Assembly: GCA_019422905.1 (NCBI GenBank)
Contig: JAHZCM010000023.1
Span: forward strand, 3,528 to 22,645
Source of the DNA: Oscillospiraceae bacterium
GTDB taxonomy: Bacteria > Bacillota > Clostridia > Oscillospirales > Acutalibacteraceae
Direction of reading: 5' to 3'
DNA length: 19,118 nt
The notes under the pieces were generated by a model that saw nothing but the letters and a program-made list of their open reading frames with translations, was not told the DNA's origin and searched no databases. Positions 7,634 to 13,640 of this stretch are shown here, piece by piece (within the stretch, counting starts at the first letter, position 1; each line of letters begins with the position of its first letter). The translations under genes were made by a program, and so were the position numbers.

Positions 7634-8341
7634 TCACCGGTCCGTCGGCTCGCCCTGCGCTTCGCGGGGATACTTTTTGTAGCCGGGATGGCGGCCCGTG
7701 ATGCGGTAAAATTTGCGCAGATCGATGAGCTTGTCTATGTTGTCCCGGCTGATGTCGTAGCTGCCGCCTAAAATAATCGCGTTGATTGTGATTTTTGCCC
7801 ACAGCTCAAGGCTTTCCATACGGTAAAAGGCGGTCAGCACGTCCGAGCCGACCGCCAGCGCGCCGTGGTTTTCCAGCAGCATGACGTCGTGCTCCTCCAG
7901 ATACGGGTCGATGGCGTCCGGCACCTCGCTGGTGCTGGGCGTTCCGTAGGGCGTCAGCGGCACCGAGCCGATCGCCGCCACGTCCTCGATCATGTTGTAC
8001 ATGTCCATCGGGCGGTGCGCTACGGCGAAGCCGGTGGCTCCCGGTGGGTGGGCATGGATGGCAGCCCGCACGTCCCCGCGGCGGTCATAGCAGCGCAGGT
8101 GCATTTTCAGCTCGCTCGAAGGGCGCATGCCCTCGGCGGCCTCCAGCACGTTCCCCTGCCGGTCGATGCGGATCAGCTTTTCCGGCGTGATAAAGCTCTT
8201 GCTGATGCCTGTGGGCGTTGCCAAAAGCGTCCCGTCGTCCAAAAGAGCGGTGACGTTGCCGTCGTTGGCGGCCACCCAGCCCAGCTGCCACATCTTGTGG
8301 CATACGTCGCAGATTTGTTCTTTAACGGAATCCAGTTCCAT
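7634..8341 (-). CDS. fucA: L-fuculose-phosphate aldolase (class II aldolase)
   Basis: A 235-residue zinc aldolase that splits L-fuculose-1-phosphate into dihydroxyacetone phosphate and L-lactaldehyde. The class II aldolase/adducin motifs are present: GNVT with a phosphate-binding loop TPTGISKS (42-49), the general-base Glu77 in SSELKMHL, and the zinc ligands His96 and His98 (IHAHPPG) and His159 (ENHGALAVG). ATG 8341 is preferred because AAAGGAG lies 10 nt upstream; an in-frame extension to 8419 has no support. The protein is about 20 residues longer at its C-terminus than E. coli FucA (215). It is the first gene of the fucA-fucI unit. Because fuculose-, rhamnulose- and ribulose-phosphate aldolases/epimerases are related, the specificity rests mainly on the fucI neighbour. 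Confidence 0.9.
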   Translation of the reverse strand: MELDSVKEQICDVCHKMWQLGWVAANDGNVTALLDDGTLLATPTGISKSFITPEKLIRIDRQGNVLEAAEGMRPSSELKMHLRCYDRRGDVRAAIHAHPPGATGFAVAHRPMDMYNMIEDVAAIGSVPLTPYGTPSTSEVPDAIDPYLEEHDVMLLENHGALAVGSDVLTAFYRMESLELWAKITINAIILGGSYDISRDNIDKLIDLRKFYRITGRHPGYKKYPREAQGEPTDR

Positions 8342-8417
8342 AAAAAGCACGCTCCTTTCCAAAATTGAATTCCCGAAAAGCCGCGCTCCGGTGTTCTGGC
8401 CCGCGGACTTTGAACTC

Positions 8418-8423
8418 ATTATA
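8418..8423 (-). promoter_or_regulatory. Candidate -10 box of the fucA-fucI promoter
   Basis: A perfect TATAAT reads on the minus strand at 8423-8418, about 77 nt before the fucA start. The hexamer 17 nt upstream (TAGCTT) is a poor -35, as expected for a promoter that needs an activator or is catabolite-controlled. The palindrome TTCCGGAA (8433-8440) lies in the spacer. Confidence 0.45.
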
Positions 8424-8645
8424 AAATAAAACTTCCGGAAAAGCTAGCCGGATTGTGAAAAAGCAGGAATGTTTTTTGAGATTGCATAAGTATGATTTCC
8501 ATGTACAAAGAGGAATTGAAGCAACTTTATACTGAATACTCGCGCATGCAACTAGTTATTTGAAAACAGCAGAAATTGAGAATATGCTTTATTGAAATAA
8601 ATATTAAACTTTTTCGACTTTATTTCTAAAATATTTGGATCAATA

Positions 8646-8674
8646 TTGACAATTAATGTACAATATAGTATTAT
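8646..8674 (+). promoter_or_regulatory. Strong sigma-A promoter of the small secreted-protein cluster
   Basis: TTGACA (8646-8651, perfect) and TATTAT (8669-8674, one change) are 17 nt apart, within very AT-rich DNA. Transcription would begin near 8681 and leave a leader of about 107 nt before the first gene at 8788. This is the best promoter match in the window. Confidence 0.75.
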
Positions 8675-8718
8675 TAATTCATAGGAAAAGCAAAGACTGA
8701 ATAGATGGAGAGAGTCCC

Positions 8719-8751
8719 ATGAACTACATATTTTTGTGTGTAGGAAGCTAA
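8719..8751 (+). CDS. Possible 10-codon leader frame (MNYIFLCVGS)
   Basis: An ATG with GGAG 8 nt upstream opens a 10-codon frame inside the leader between the promoter at 8646-8674 and the first secreted-protein gene. The peptide is hydrophobic. Such a short frame can occur by chance; it is listed only because its ribosome site is well placed. Confidence 0.15.
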   Translation: MNYIFLCVGS

Positions 8752-8787
8752 ATAGGTTTAGACGTAATCTGAGAGGAGTATGGAAAA

Positions 8788-9120
8788 ATGAAAAAAGTTG
8801 TTTCTTTTCTGTTGATTTTTGCTTTTATATTCTGCGTTGCTATTCCTGCTAGTGCACAGGAGTTTTCAACGAGTGAACCGATTGAGGCTGCAGAGCCAAG
8901 ATATGTTCCAACAGAAGTGCCGGATTATTTTTACAAAGTCTTTTTTTACGATGGAGGATATTACCTCTCTCCTGTCTACTATAAGGAGATACGTCTTCCT
9001 AATGCAAATTCAACGTATACTTCAGAATTAGTAGTTGGATATCGTTTAGAGGATACTTATTTTAACAACATTAAAGTTAAAACTTTAATCAAATGGGAAT
9101 ACCGTTACACAATAAACTAG
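8788..9120 (+). CDS. Small secreted tyrosine-rich protein, copy A (unrecognised family)
   Basis: 110 residues. A clear Sec signal peptide comes first: MKK, a hydrophobic core at 4-20, then ASA-Q, with cleavage predicted after Ala23. The mature ~87 residues are rich in Tyr/Phe and carry PRYVPTEVPDYFY, YYKEIRLPNA, STYT and EDTYFNN, ending WEYRYTIN. I do not recognise the family. There is no cysteine after cleavage and no second membrane helix, so the protein should be exported or held at the surface. ATG 8788 has GAGGAG 9 nt upstream; an ATG at 8780 runs only three codons. The gene is AT-rich compared with the sugar genes. The next gene is a paralog about 60% identical over 75 residues, so the two arose by tandem duplication. 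Confidence 0.85.
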   Translation: MKKVVSFLLIFAFIFCVAIPASAQEFSTSEPIEAAEPRYVPTEVPDYFYKVFFYDGGYYLSPVYYKEIRLPNANSTYTSELVVGYRLEDTYFNNIKVKTLIKWEYRYTIN

Positions 9121-9146
9121 TTTGCAGAGATATAAGGAGATATAAT

Positions 9147-9485
9147 ATGAAAAAACATGCCATGTTATTAGCTATTGTGATAGGAATATTATGTCTTTCC
9201 GGCAGCGGTGTGAATGCACAAGCTATTCATACTGAACGTGTGGATGATATTGTTGAGCCACGGTGGGTACCTACGGAAGTTCCGGACTATTATTATGTGA
9301 TTACGTATTATGACGGCAGACGGGAGCATTCGCCTACATATTATAAAGAGCTGAGATTGCCCAACGCAACTTCAACGTACACGTTTGAATGTGTGCGGAA
9401 GCTGTATATGGAAGATACATATTATAATAATGTAAGGGTTCGCCCTCTTGAGCGTTGGGAGCATGTTTACACAATTATTCCTTAA
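9147..9485 (+). CDS. Small secreted tyrosine-rich protein, copy B (paralog of the preceding gene)
   Basis: 112 residues. The signal peptide has MKK, a hydrophobic core at 5-17 and VNA-Q, with cleavage after Ala24. The mature part repeats the plan of copy A: PRWVPTEVPDYYY, YDG, SPTYYKELRLPNA, STYT, EDTYYNN and a final WEHVYTIIP. By eye, 45 of 75 aligned residues are identical. The least conserved parts are the segment after YDG and the one after STYTxE. ATG 9147 has AAGGAGA about 7 nt upstream; an in-frame ATG at 9093 overlaps copy A and would destroy the signal peptide. It lies 26 nt after copy A, so the two are probably one transcript. The function is unknown; a structural surface protein, an adhesive or a secreted peptide precursor are all possible. 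Confidence 0.85.
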   Translation: MKKHAMLLAIVIGILCLSGSGVNAQAIHTERVDDIVEPRWVPTEVPDYYYVITYYDGRREHSPTYYKELRLPNATSTYTFECVRKLYMEDTYYNNVRVRPLERWEHVYTIIP

Positions 9486-9532
9486 GCCACATCAAAAGGG
9501 GGAAGACATGCCATATGGAAAGGAGAGACCGG

Positions 9533-9895
9533 GTGAAATATTTTAGAGCTTTGCTGACGGTTTTCATGCTCGTCTGTGTGATGGGTGGATGTGCAGTGCG
9601 GACGAACGGCGCAGATGCCGCCCGGACGCAAGACCTGCAAAGCCAACTGGAAGAAGCGCTGGAGAATCAGGCCGCGTTGCAGGAGCGTTACGATGCGGTG
9701 CATGCCGAATTGGAGGATACGTTGCAAAGCAAGGCCGAATTGCAGGAACGCTATGATGTAATACACGCCGAGCTGGAGGAAATGCGGAAAAGCAAAATGG
9801 AGTTGCAGGAGCGTTATGAGATACTGGCCGATTCCCTTTACCATATGCAGGAACCGGGTACAGGCGCTTTGGAAAGTGCGGCTGCTGCCGATTAG
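9533..9895 (+). CDS. Small coiled-coil lipoprotein with 21-residue repeats
   Basis: 120 residues from GTG 9533, which has AGGAG at 9521-9525, 7 nt upstream. The in-frame ATG at 9515 (six residues longer, with a weaker GGGGG site) is a real alternative. Residues 1-20 form a lipoprotein signal: basic start, hydrophobic core LLTVFMLVCVM, then GG-Cys20 as the lipid-modified residue; the lipobox is slightly unusual. The rest is an acidic coiled coil from about residue 35 to 110, built from a 21-residue (three-heptad) unit whose anchor LQERY recurs every 63 nt (9677, 9740, 9803). A short Ala/Asp tail ends the protein. It should sit on the outer face of the membrane and project a helical stalk or dimer. 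It follows the two secreted paralogs in the same direction. No known family is recognised. Confidence 0.78.
   Translation: MKYFRALLTVFMLVCVMGGCAVRTNGADAARTQDLQSQLEEALENQAALQERYDAVHAELEDTLQSKAELQERYDVIHAELEEMRKSKMELQERYEILADSLYHMQEPGTGALESAAAAD
9677..9829 (+). repeat. 63-bp in-frame tandem repeat (about 2.4 copies)
   Basis: TTGCAGGAGCGTTA-type sequence begins at 9677, 9740 and 9803, exactly 63 nt apart. Each unit encodes LQERYD, a spacer, HAELE and a linker, so copy number changes would keep frame and heptad register. Confidence 0.8.
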
Positions 9896-9922
9896 CATGC
9901 CGTTAAGATGGGAGAAAGTTCC

Positions 9923-10207
9923 ATGCAAGGTTTTCTCAAGTATCTGAAAAACTGGAACCTTCTGGCGCAGAGAGCCGTTATGGGGCTGGCGCTTCTGTTT
10001 TGCAAGCATTTCAATTTTGCGGACAGGGCTTTCCGCCCTGCGCCGGTGTATGTGATCGCCCTGTGCGGGATCGGGCTGACCCTGAGCGGCGTGCTGTATT
10101 CCTACGCCAACGTGCTTTCTAAGGCGGGTAAGGGCAAAGCCGCGGGCGCCTTCTGCACGGCCTGCGGCGCGGTGATGATGATGCTTTGCTTCCTCTGGTG
10201 GGGCTGA
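9923..10207 (+). CDS. Small membrane protein, three predicted helices (unrecognised)
   Basis: 94 residues. A short amphipathic start (MQGFLKYLKNWN) is followed by three hydrophobic segments: about 18-32 (AVMGLALLFCKHF), 42-65 (PVYVIALCGIGLTLSGVLYSY) and 75-93 (AFCTACGAVMMMLCFLWW). The loop between helices 2 and 3 is basic (SKAGKGKAA), suggesting it faces the cytoplasm. ATG 9923 is preferred, with GGAG at 9911-9914 8 nt upstream, over the in-frame ATG at 9908. It lies 27 nt after the lipoprotein gene and is the last gene before the terminator at 10255-10311. I do not recognise a family; a partner or anchor for the neighbouring secreted and lipid-anchored proteins is possible but unproven. Confidence 0.75.
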   Translation: MQGFLKYLKNWNLLAQRAVMGLALLFCKHFNFADRAFRPAPVYVIALCGIGLTLSGVLYSYANVLSKAGKGKAAGAFCTACGAVMMMLCFLWWG

Positions 10208-10254
10208 GTCCGTAAAATTCTTGTATTTCCTGTCAAAATAAAATAAAAACCTGA

Positions 10255-10311
10255 CCGTACAATTTTTTGCAAAATGCGTTTTTGCACTTGCAAAAGGTTG
10301 TACGGTTTTTT
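10255..10311 (+). terminator. Intrinsic terminator after the secreted/membrane protein cluster
   Basis: CCGTACAATTTTTTGCAA (10255-10272) and TTGCAAAAGGTTGTACGG (10288-10305) pair at 16 of 18 positions around a 15-nt loop. Six or more T residues follow at once (10306-10311). The left flank is A-rich. The same bases carry AraR-like half-sites and the araR promoter, so this DNA has two readings. Confidence 0.65.
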
Positions 10312-10316
10312 ATAAT
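10288..10316 (+). promoter_or_regulatory. Promoter of araR-manA-kdgK
   Basis: TTGCAA (10288-10293), a 17-nt spacer and a perfect TATAAT (10311-10316). The start would be near 10323. The inverted repeat TTTTGCA-CT-TGCAAAA (10280-10295) covers the -35 box. Confidence 0.6.
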
Positions 10317-10328
10317 AAGGTTGTATGG
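10294..10328. promoter_or_regulatory. Putative AraR operator half-sites (autoregulation)
   Basis: AAGGTTGTACGG (10294-10305) and AAGGTTGTATGG (10317-10328) form a direct repeat with a 23-nt period flanking the -10 box. An inverted copy, CCGTACAA, lies at 10255-10262. AraR operators of Bacillus are palindromes built from TTGTAC half-sites (established, recalled from memory), so control of araR by its own product is likely. Caution: one pair is also the terminator stem. Confidence 0.45.
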
Positions 10329-10334
10329 ACAAAT

Positions 10335-10435
10335 CAGGGCCTGAAATCTCGGTTTCAGACATCTTTGGGCTGCCGGCTGTGTATGCCGCCGCTTTTGAGC
10401 GGCGGGTATGGCGCGGCCGGGCGATATAGGCCCTG
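10335..10435 (+). ncRNA. Structured 5' leader of araR, three-helix fold (candidate cis-regulatory RNA)
   Basis: The leader between the araR promoter and its ribosome site can fold as follows. P1 pairs CAGGGC (10335-10340) with GCCCTG (10430-10435). P2 is the hairpin CTGAAA/TTTCAG (10341-10358). P3 is a long hairpin at 10373-10420 with a 10-bp outer stem (three G-U pairs), a small internal loop and the 7-bp stem CCGCCGC/GCGGCGG capped by TTTTGA. The Shine-Dalgarno GGAAAGGGA (10441-10449) follows P1 directly. I know of no riboswitch with this layout; it may only be GC-rich sequence that pairs well. Confidence 0.35.
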
Positions 10436-10457
10436 TGAAAGGAAAGGGAATCGCAGC

Positions 10458-11549
10458 ATGGCGGATACGGAAAGAAAAACGGCGAAATACCGCTTTTTGG
10501 TGGATACCATCAAGGAGAAAATCAAAAGCGGCGCGTATGAGCCGGGCGAACGGATGGAGTCGGAAAACCGGCTCTCCGACCAGTTCGGCTACAGCCGCCA
10601 GACCGTGCGGCAGGCGCTCTCCGTGCTGGAGCGCGAGGGACTGATCGAGCGCCGGCGCGGCAGCGGCACGTATATCAGCGCGGAAAGCCGCCGTGCGCCG
10701 CGGGGGAGCAACGTGGCGATCATGACCACGTACATCTCGGACTATATTTTTCCGACGATCATCCGCGGCATTGAAGAAACGCTGACCGGCGCGGGCTACA
10801 GCCTGACCCTCGGCGTGACGAACAACCACGTAGAGGATGAAAGCCGGATTTTACAGTCCCTGATCAGCCGGCGGATCGACGGCGTGATCGTGGAGGGGAC
10901 GAAAACGGCGTTTCCGAATCCGAATGTGGAGTTGTACCGCAAGCTCGGAAAAATGGGCGTGCCCGTCGTCTTTTTCAACAGCTATTACCGGGATCTGGCG
11001 GACGCGGTCTATGTCATTACGGACGATAAAAAGGCCGGGCGGCAGGCCGTGGACCTGCTGCTTTCGAAGGGCTGCCGGAAGCTGGGCGGCGTGTTCAAAT
11101 CGGACGACATGCAGGGCCACGGGCGCTATGCGGGCTTTTCCGAGGGGCTTTTGAGAAGCGGCTTCCCCATCGGGGACGACAGCGTCGTCTGGTACACGAC
11201 GGCCGAGCGCAGCCGGCTTTTCCGGCCCGATAACCGGGATTACATGTTTGAGCGGCTCCGGGGCTGCGACGGCATCGTCTGTTATAACGACCAGATCGCC
11301 TACGGCGTCATCGACCTTTTGACGAGCCACGGCGTCCGTGTGCCGGAGGATGTGCTCGTCGTCGGCTTTGACGATTCCAGCGTTTCGGAGTATTCGCCGG
11401 TCAAAATCACGTCGTTTGCGCACCCGAAGGATGAGATGGGGCGCATCGCGGCAAACAAGCTGATTCACATGCTGCGCAGCGGGGAGGCGGAGCAGCCGCT
11501 GGTCCTCGAAATGCGGCTGCATGAGAAGAAATCCACCGAAAAATCATAA
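10458..11549 (+). CDS. araR: AraR-type GntR/LacI hybrid transcriptional repressor
   Basis: 363 residues, the same size as B. subtilis AraR (362). Residues ~12-72 form a GntR winged helix (SENRLSDQFGYSRQTVRQAL, then GSGTYI). From ~85 onward a LacI/periplasmic-binding-like sensor domain follows. The segment TTYISDYIFPTIIRGIE is nearly identical to that of Bacillus AraR as I recall it, and CYNDQIAYGVIDLL and VVGFDDS fit the family. AraR binds operators as a dimer and releases them with L-arabinose. ATG 10458 has GGAAAGGGA 8 nt upstream; the frame extends further 5' without a ribosome site. It is the first gene of a unit with manA and kdgK. No araA, araB or araD is visible, so the effector here may differ, and fucA-fucI lies 2 kb away. 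The name describes the family, not a proven regulon. Confidence 0.9.
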   Translation: MADTERKTAKYRFLVDTIKEKIKSGAYEPGERMESENRLSDQFGYSRQTVRQALSVLEREGLIERRRGSGTYISAESRRAPRGSNVAIMTTYISDYIFPTIIRGIEETLTGAGYSLTLGVTNNHVEDESRILQSLISRRIDGVIVEGTKTAFPNPNVELYRKLGKMGVPVVFFNSYYRDLADAVYVITDDKKAGRQAVDLLLSKGCRKLGGVFKSDDMQGHGRYAGFSEGLLRSGFPIGDDSVVWYTTAERSRLFRPDNRDYMFERLRGCDGIVCYNDQIAYGVIDLLTSHGVRVPEDVLVVGFDDSSVSEYSPVKITSFAHPKDEMGRIAANKLIHMLRSGEAEQPLVLEMRLHEKKSTEKS

Positions 11550-11571
11550 ACGAATGTGAAGGAGAAAAACC

Positions 11572-12531
11572 ATGAAAATTGAAAAGCTCACACCGGCGTT
11601 TAAGGACTATCTCTGGGGCGGCACAAAGCTGCGCGACGTATACGGCAAGCCGTGCGATTATGAAAAGGTCGCCGAAAGCTGGGAGCTTTCCACGCACCCA
11701 GCGGGACAGAGCAAAATTGCGGGCGGCGAAAACGACGGCCAGACACTCGGCGCGTACATTGAAAAATACGGGCGCGGCATACTCGGCACAAACTGCGCGC
11801 GCTTCAAGGAGTTTCCGGTGCTCATCAAGTTCATCGACGCGAAGGACCCGCTTTCCGTGCAGGTGCACCCCAGCGACGAATACGCGCTTCGTGTGGAGGG
11901 CGAATACGGCAAGACCGAAATGTGGTATGTGGTGGACTGCGAGCCGGGCGCGTCGCTCTATTTCGGCGTGAACCGGGCGATCACAAAGGAAGAGTTTAAA
12001 AAGCGCATCGAGGAAAACACGCTGACGGATGTGCTCTATAAGGCGGATGTGCAGAAGGGCGACGTGTTCTTCATCCAGTCCGGCACGATCCACGCGATCG
12101 GCGCGGGCATCCTGATCTGCGAGATCCAGCAGAACTCGAACACGACGTACCGCGTGTACGATTACGGCCGCCGCGGGGCGGACGGCAAGCTGCGCGAGCT
12201 GCACATCGACAAGGCGATCGACGTCTCCACGCTGACACCGAGCGATACGGCCGACAAGCAGAGTGCGCCCGAGCAGATTCCGGGCGGCACGAAAACGGCG
12301 CTCGCTTCCTGTGAATATTTTACGACCGAGAAATATGTGATCGACGGCGAAGCGGAGATCACGGTGGACGAGAGCTCTTTCGCGTCCCTCGTCGTCACGG
12401 AAGGCACGGGCACGGTGACGGGCGCGGAGAATGCGGTCGCGTTTCAGGCGGCGGACAGCCTGTTTGTCCCGGCGGGCGCGGGAAGGGTCACGGTTTCCGG
12501 CAGGTGCACCATCGTAAAAACAACGGTTTGA
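11572..12531 (+). CDS. manA: Mannose-6-phosphate isomerase, class I
   Basis: 319 residues, the size of the short Firmicute form. A zinc enzyme interconverting mannose-6-phosphate and fructose-6-phosphate in the cytoplasm. The zinc ligands are Gln97 and His99 (VQVHPSDEYA), Glu116 (KTEMWYVV) and His174 (GTIHAIGAG). The N-terminal FKDYLWGGTKL and the EIQQNSNTTYRVYDYGR segment are standard; the last ~80 residues form the second cupin domain. GAAGGAGA lies 8 nt before ATG 11572, and the gene begins 22 nt after araR, so the two are surely co-transcribed. It would feed mannose from host or plant glycans into glycolysis, or supply mannose-6-phosphate for cell-surface glycans. Control by AraR is inferred from position. 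Confidence 0.95.
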   Translation: MKIEKLTPAFKDYLWGGTKLRDVYGKPCDYEKVAESWELSTHPAGQSKIAGGENDGQTLGAYIEKYGRGILGTNCARFKEFPVLIKFIDAKDPLSVQVHPSDEYALRVEGEYGKTEMWYVVDCEPGASLYFGVNRAITKEEFKKRIEENTLTDVLYKADVQKGDVFFIQSGTIHAIGAGILICEIQQNSNTTYRVYDYGRRGADGKLRELHIDKAIDVSTLTPSDTADKQSAPEQIPGGTKTALASCEYFTTEKYVIDGEAEITVDESSFASLVVTEGTGTVTGAENAVAFQAADSLFVPAGAGRVTVSGRCTIVKTTV

Positions 12532-12635
12532 TTTGAAGAAAAGCAGCTTTTGCCTGCCGCTCCTGACGCGGCGGGCATTCTGCACAGCGGGGCCGTGCAG
12601 TGCGCGGCACGCAGAAAGGGGAACGGTCAGCAGCT
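12532..12635 (+). other. Structured gap between manA and kdgK
   Basis: Two hairpins: GCCTGCCGC (12552-12560) with GCGGCGGGC (12568-12576), one G-U pair and a 7-nt loop; and CTGCAC (12580-12585) with GTGCAG (12595-12600). Neither is followed by a T-run, so processing or a pause is more likely than termination. No gene is seen here. Confidence 0.35.
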
Positions 12636-13640
12636 ATGAAAATGGAATTTGTGGACGAGACGCCGCTCGAAGAGGAGGAAATGCCGGCGCAGGAGCGCGG
12701 CAAGATCGTGCTTGTCGGCGAACCGATGGGACTTTTTATGGCCGAAGAGCCGGGCGAGCTGGAGGACGTTGCGCGCTTTTCGGCAGCGGTCGCCGGCGCG
12801 GAGTACAACGTGGCGGTGGGGCTTTCGCGCCTCGGGCACACGGCGCTGTACTGCACCCGGCTCGGCGACGACCCGATGGGTCGGCGTATTTTGAAGAGCA
12901 TGGCGGCAAACGGCGTTTCGACAGATCTCGTCACGGTGACGGACACGGCCTCCACCGGCTTTATGATGAAGGGCAAAACGGCGGTGGGCGACCCGAAAAT
13001 CGCCTATTTCCGGCGCGGCAGCGCGGCGTCGACGATCTCGACGCACGACATCGATAAGCTCGACCTGTACGGCTGTGATTTCCTGCACGTGACCGGTATT
13101 TTCCCGGCGGTGTCGAAATCGGCGCTGGAAGCCGTGAAAAGGCTGATCGCGCGGGCGAAGGCGCTCGATATGTTCGTCTCGTTCGACCCGAACCTGCGTC
13201 CGCAGCTCTGGCGGGACGAAAAGGAAATGGTGCGCACGCTGAATGCGCTCGCGGGGGAGGCGGACCTCGTGCTGCCGGGCCTGAGTGAGGGCAGGATTCT
13301 CACGAAGCGGGACACGGCGGAGGAGGTCGCCGCGTTTTACCATGAGCGCGGCGTGGACAGCGTAATCGTGAAGCTCGGCGACAAGGGCGCGTACTGGTCG
13401 ACCGGCGGGGAAAGCGGCATGGTGCCGGCATTCCCGGTGAAGAAAATCGTCGATACGGTCGGCGCGGGCGACGGCTTTGCGGCGGGCGTGATCAGCGCAG
13501 TGGCGGAGGGGCTCTCCCTCAGCGAAGCCGCGCGGCGCGGTACGGTGATCGGCTCGATCCAGATCACGCACCAGGGGGATAACGAGGGCCTGCCGACAAA
13601 AGCGGAGCTGGAGGCGGTTATAAGGGCCGGTATTGTATAA
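12636..13640 (+). CDS. kdgK: 2-dehydro-3-deoxygluconokinase (KDG kinase, PfkB family)
   Basis: 334 residues. A ribokinase-fold enzyme that phosphorylates 2-keto-3-deoxygluconate, from hexuronate and pectin breakdown, with ATP. The N-terminal PfkB signature is AGAEYNVAVGLSRLG. The C-terminal signature DTVGAGDGFAAGV contains the catalytic base Asp279. KDG-kinase-type segments such as GDPKIAYFRRGSAAS, SFDPNLRPQLW and PGLSEGRILT match B. subtilis KdgK as I recall it. The start is ATG 12636 with AAAGGGG about 14 nt upstream, which is long. An acidic stretch of ~24 residues (ETPLEEEEMP) precedes the usual core start, so a later start at ATG 12681 is possible, though its purine tract is only 2 nt away. 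It is 104 nt after manA. Fructokinase or another sugar kinase activity cannot be excluded. Confidence 0.85.
   Translation: MKMEFVDETPLEEEEMPAQERGKIVLVGEPMGLFMAEEPGELEDVARFSAAVAGAEYNVAVGLSRLGHTALYCTRLGDDPMGRRILKSMAANGVSTDLVTVTDTASTGFMMKGKTAVGDPKIAYFRRGSAASTISTHDIDKLDLYGCDFLHVTGIFPAVSKSALEAVKRLIARAKALDMFVSFDPNLRPQLWRDEKEMVRTLNALAGEADLVLPGLSEGRILTKRDTAEEVAAFYHERGVDSVIVKLGDKGAYWSTGGESGMVPAFPVKKIVDTVGAGDGFAAGVISAVAEGLSLSEAARRGTVIGSIQITHQGDNEGLPTKAELEAVIRAGIV

Larger units (their letters stand above)
8342..8787. other. AT-rich divergent intergenic region
   Basis: 446 nt between fucA and the first small secreted-protein gene. It holds the fucA ribosome site and TATAAT box, an AraR-like half-site GTACAAA (8503-8509), a strong plus-strand promoter (8646-8674) and a possible 10-codon leader frame (8719-8751). 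Base composition drops sharply: 8581-8640 has only 10 G or C in 60, in contrast to the GC-rich genes around it. Confidence 0.6.

Noticed and set aside
10280..10295. TTTTGCA-CT-TGCAAAA as a separate operator
   Set aside because: It is a good inverted repeat, but most of it belongs to the loop and arm of the terminator at 10255-10311, so independent function cannot be argued.
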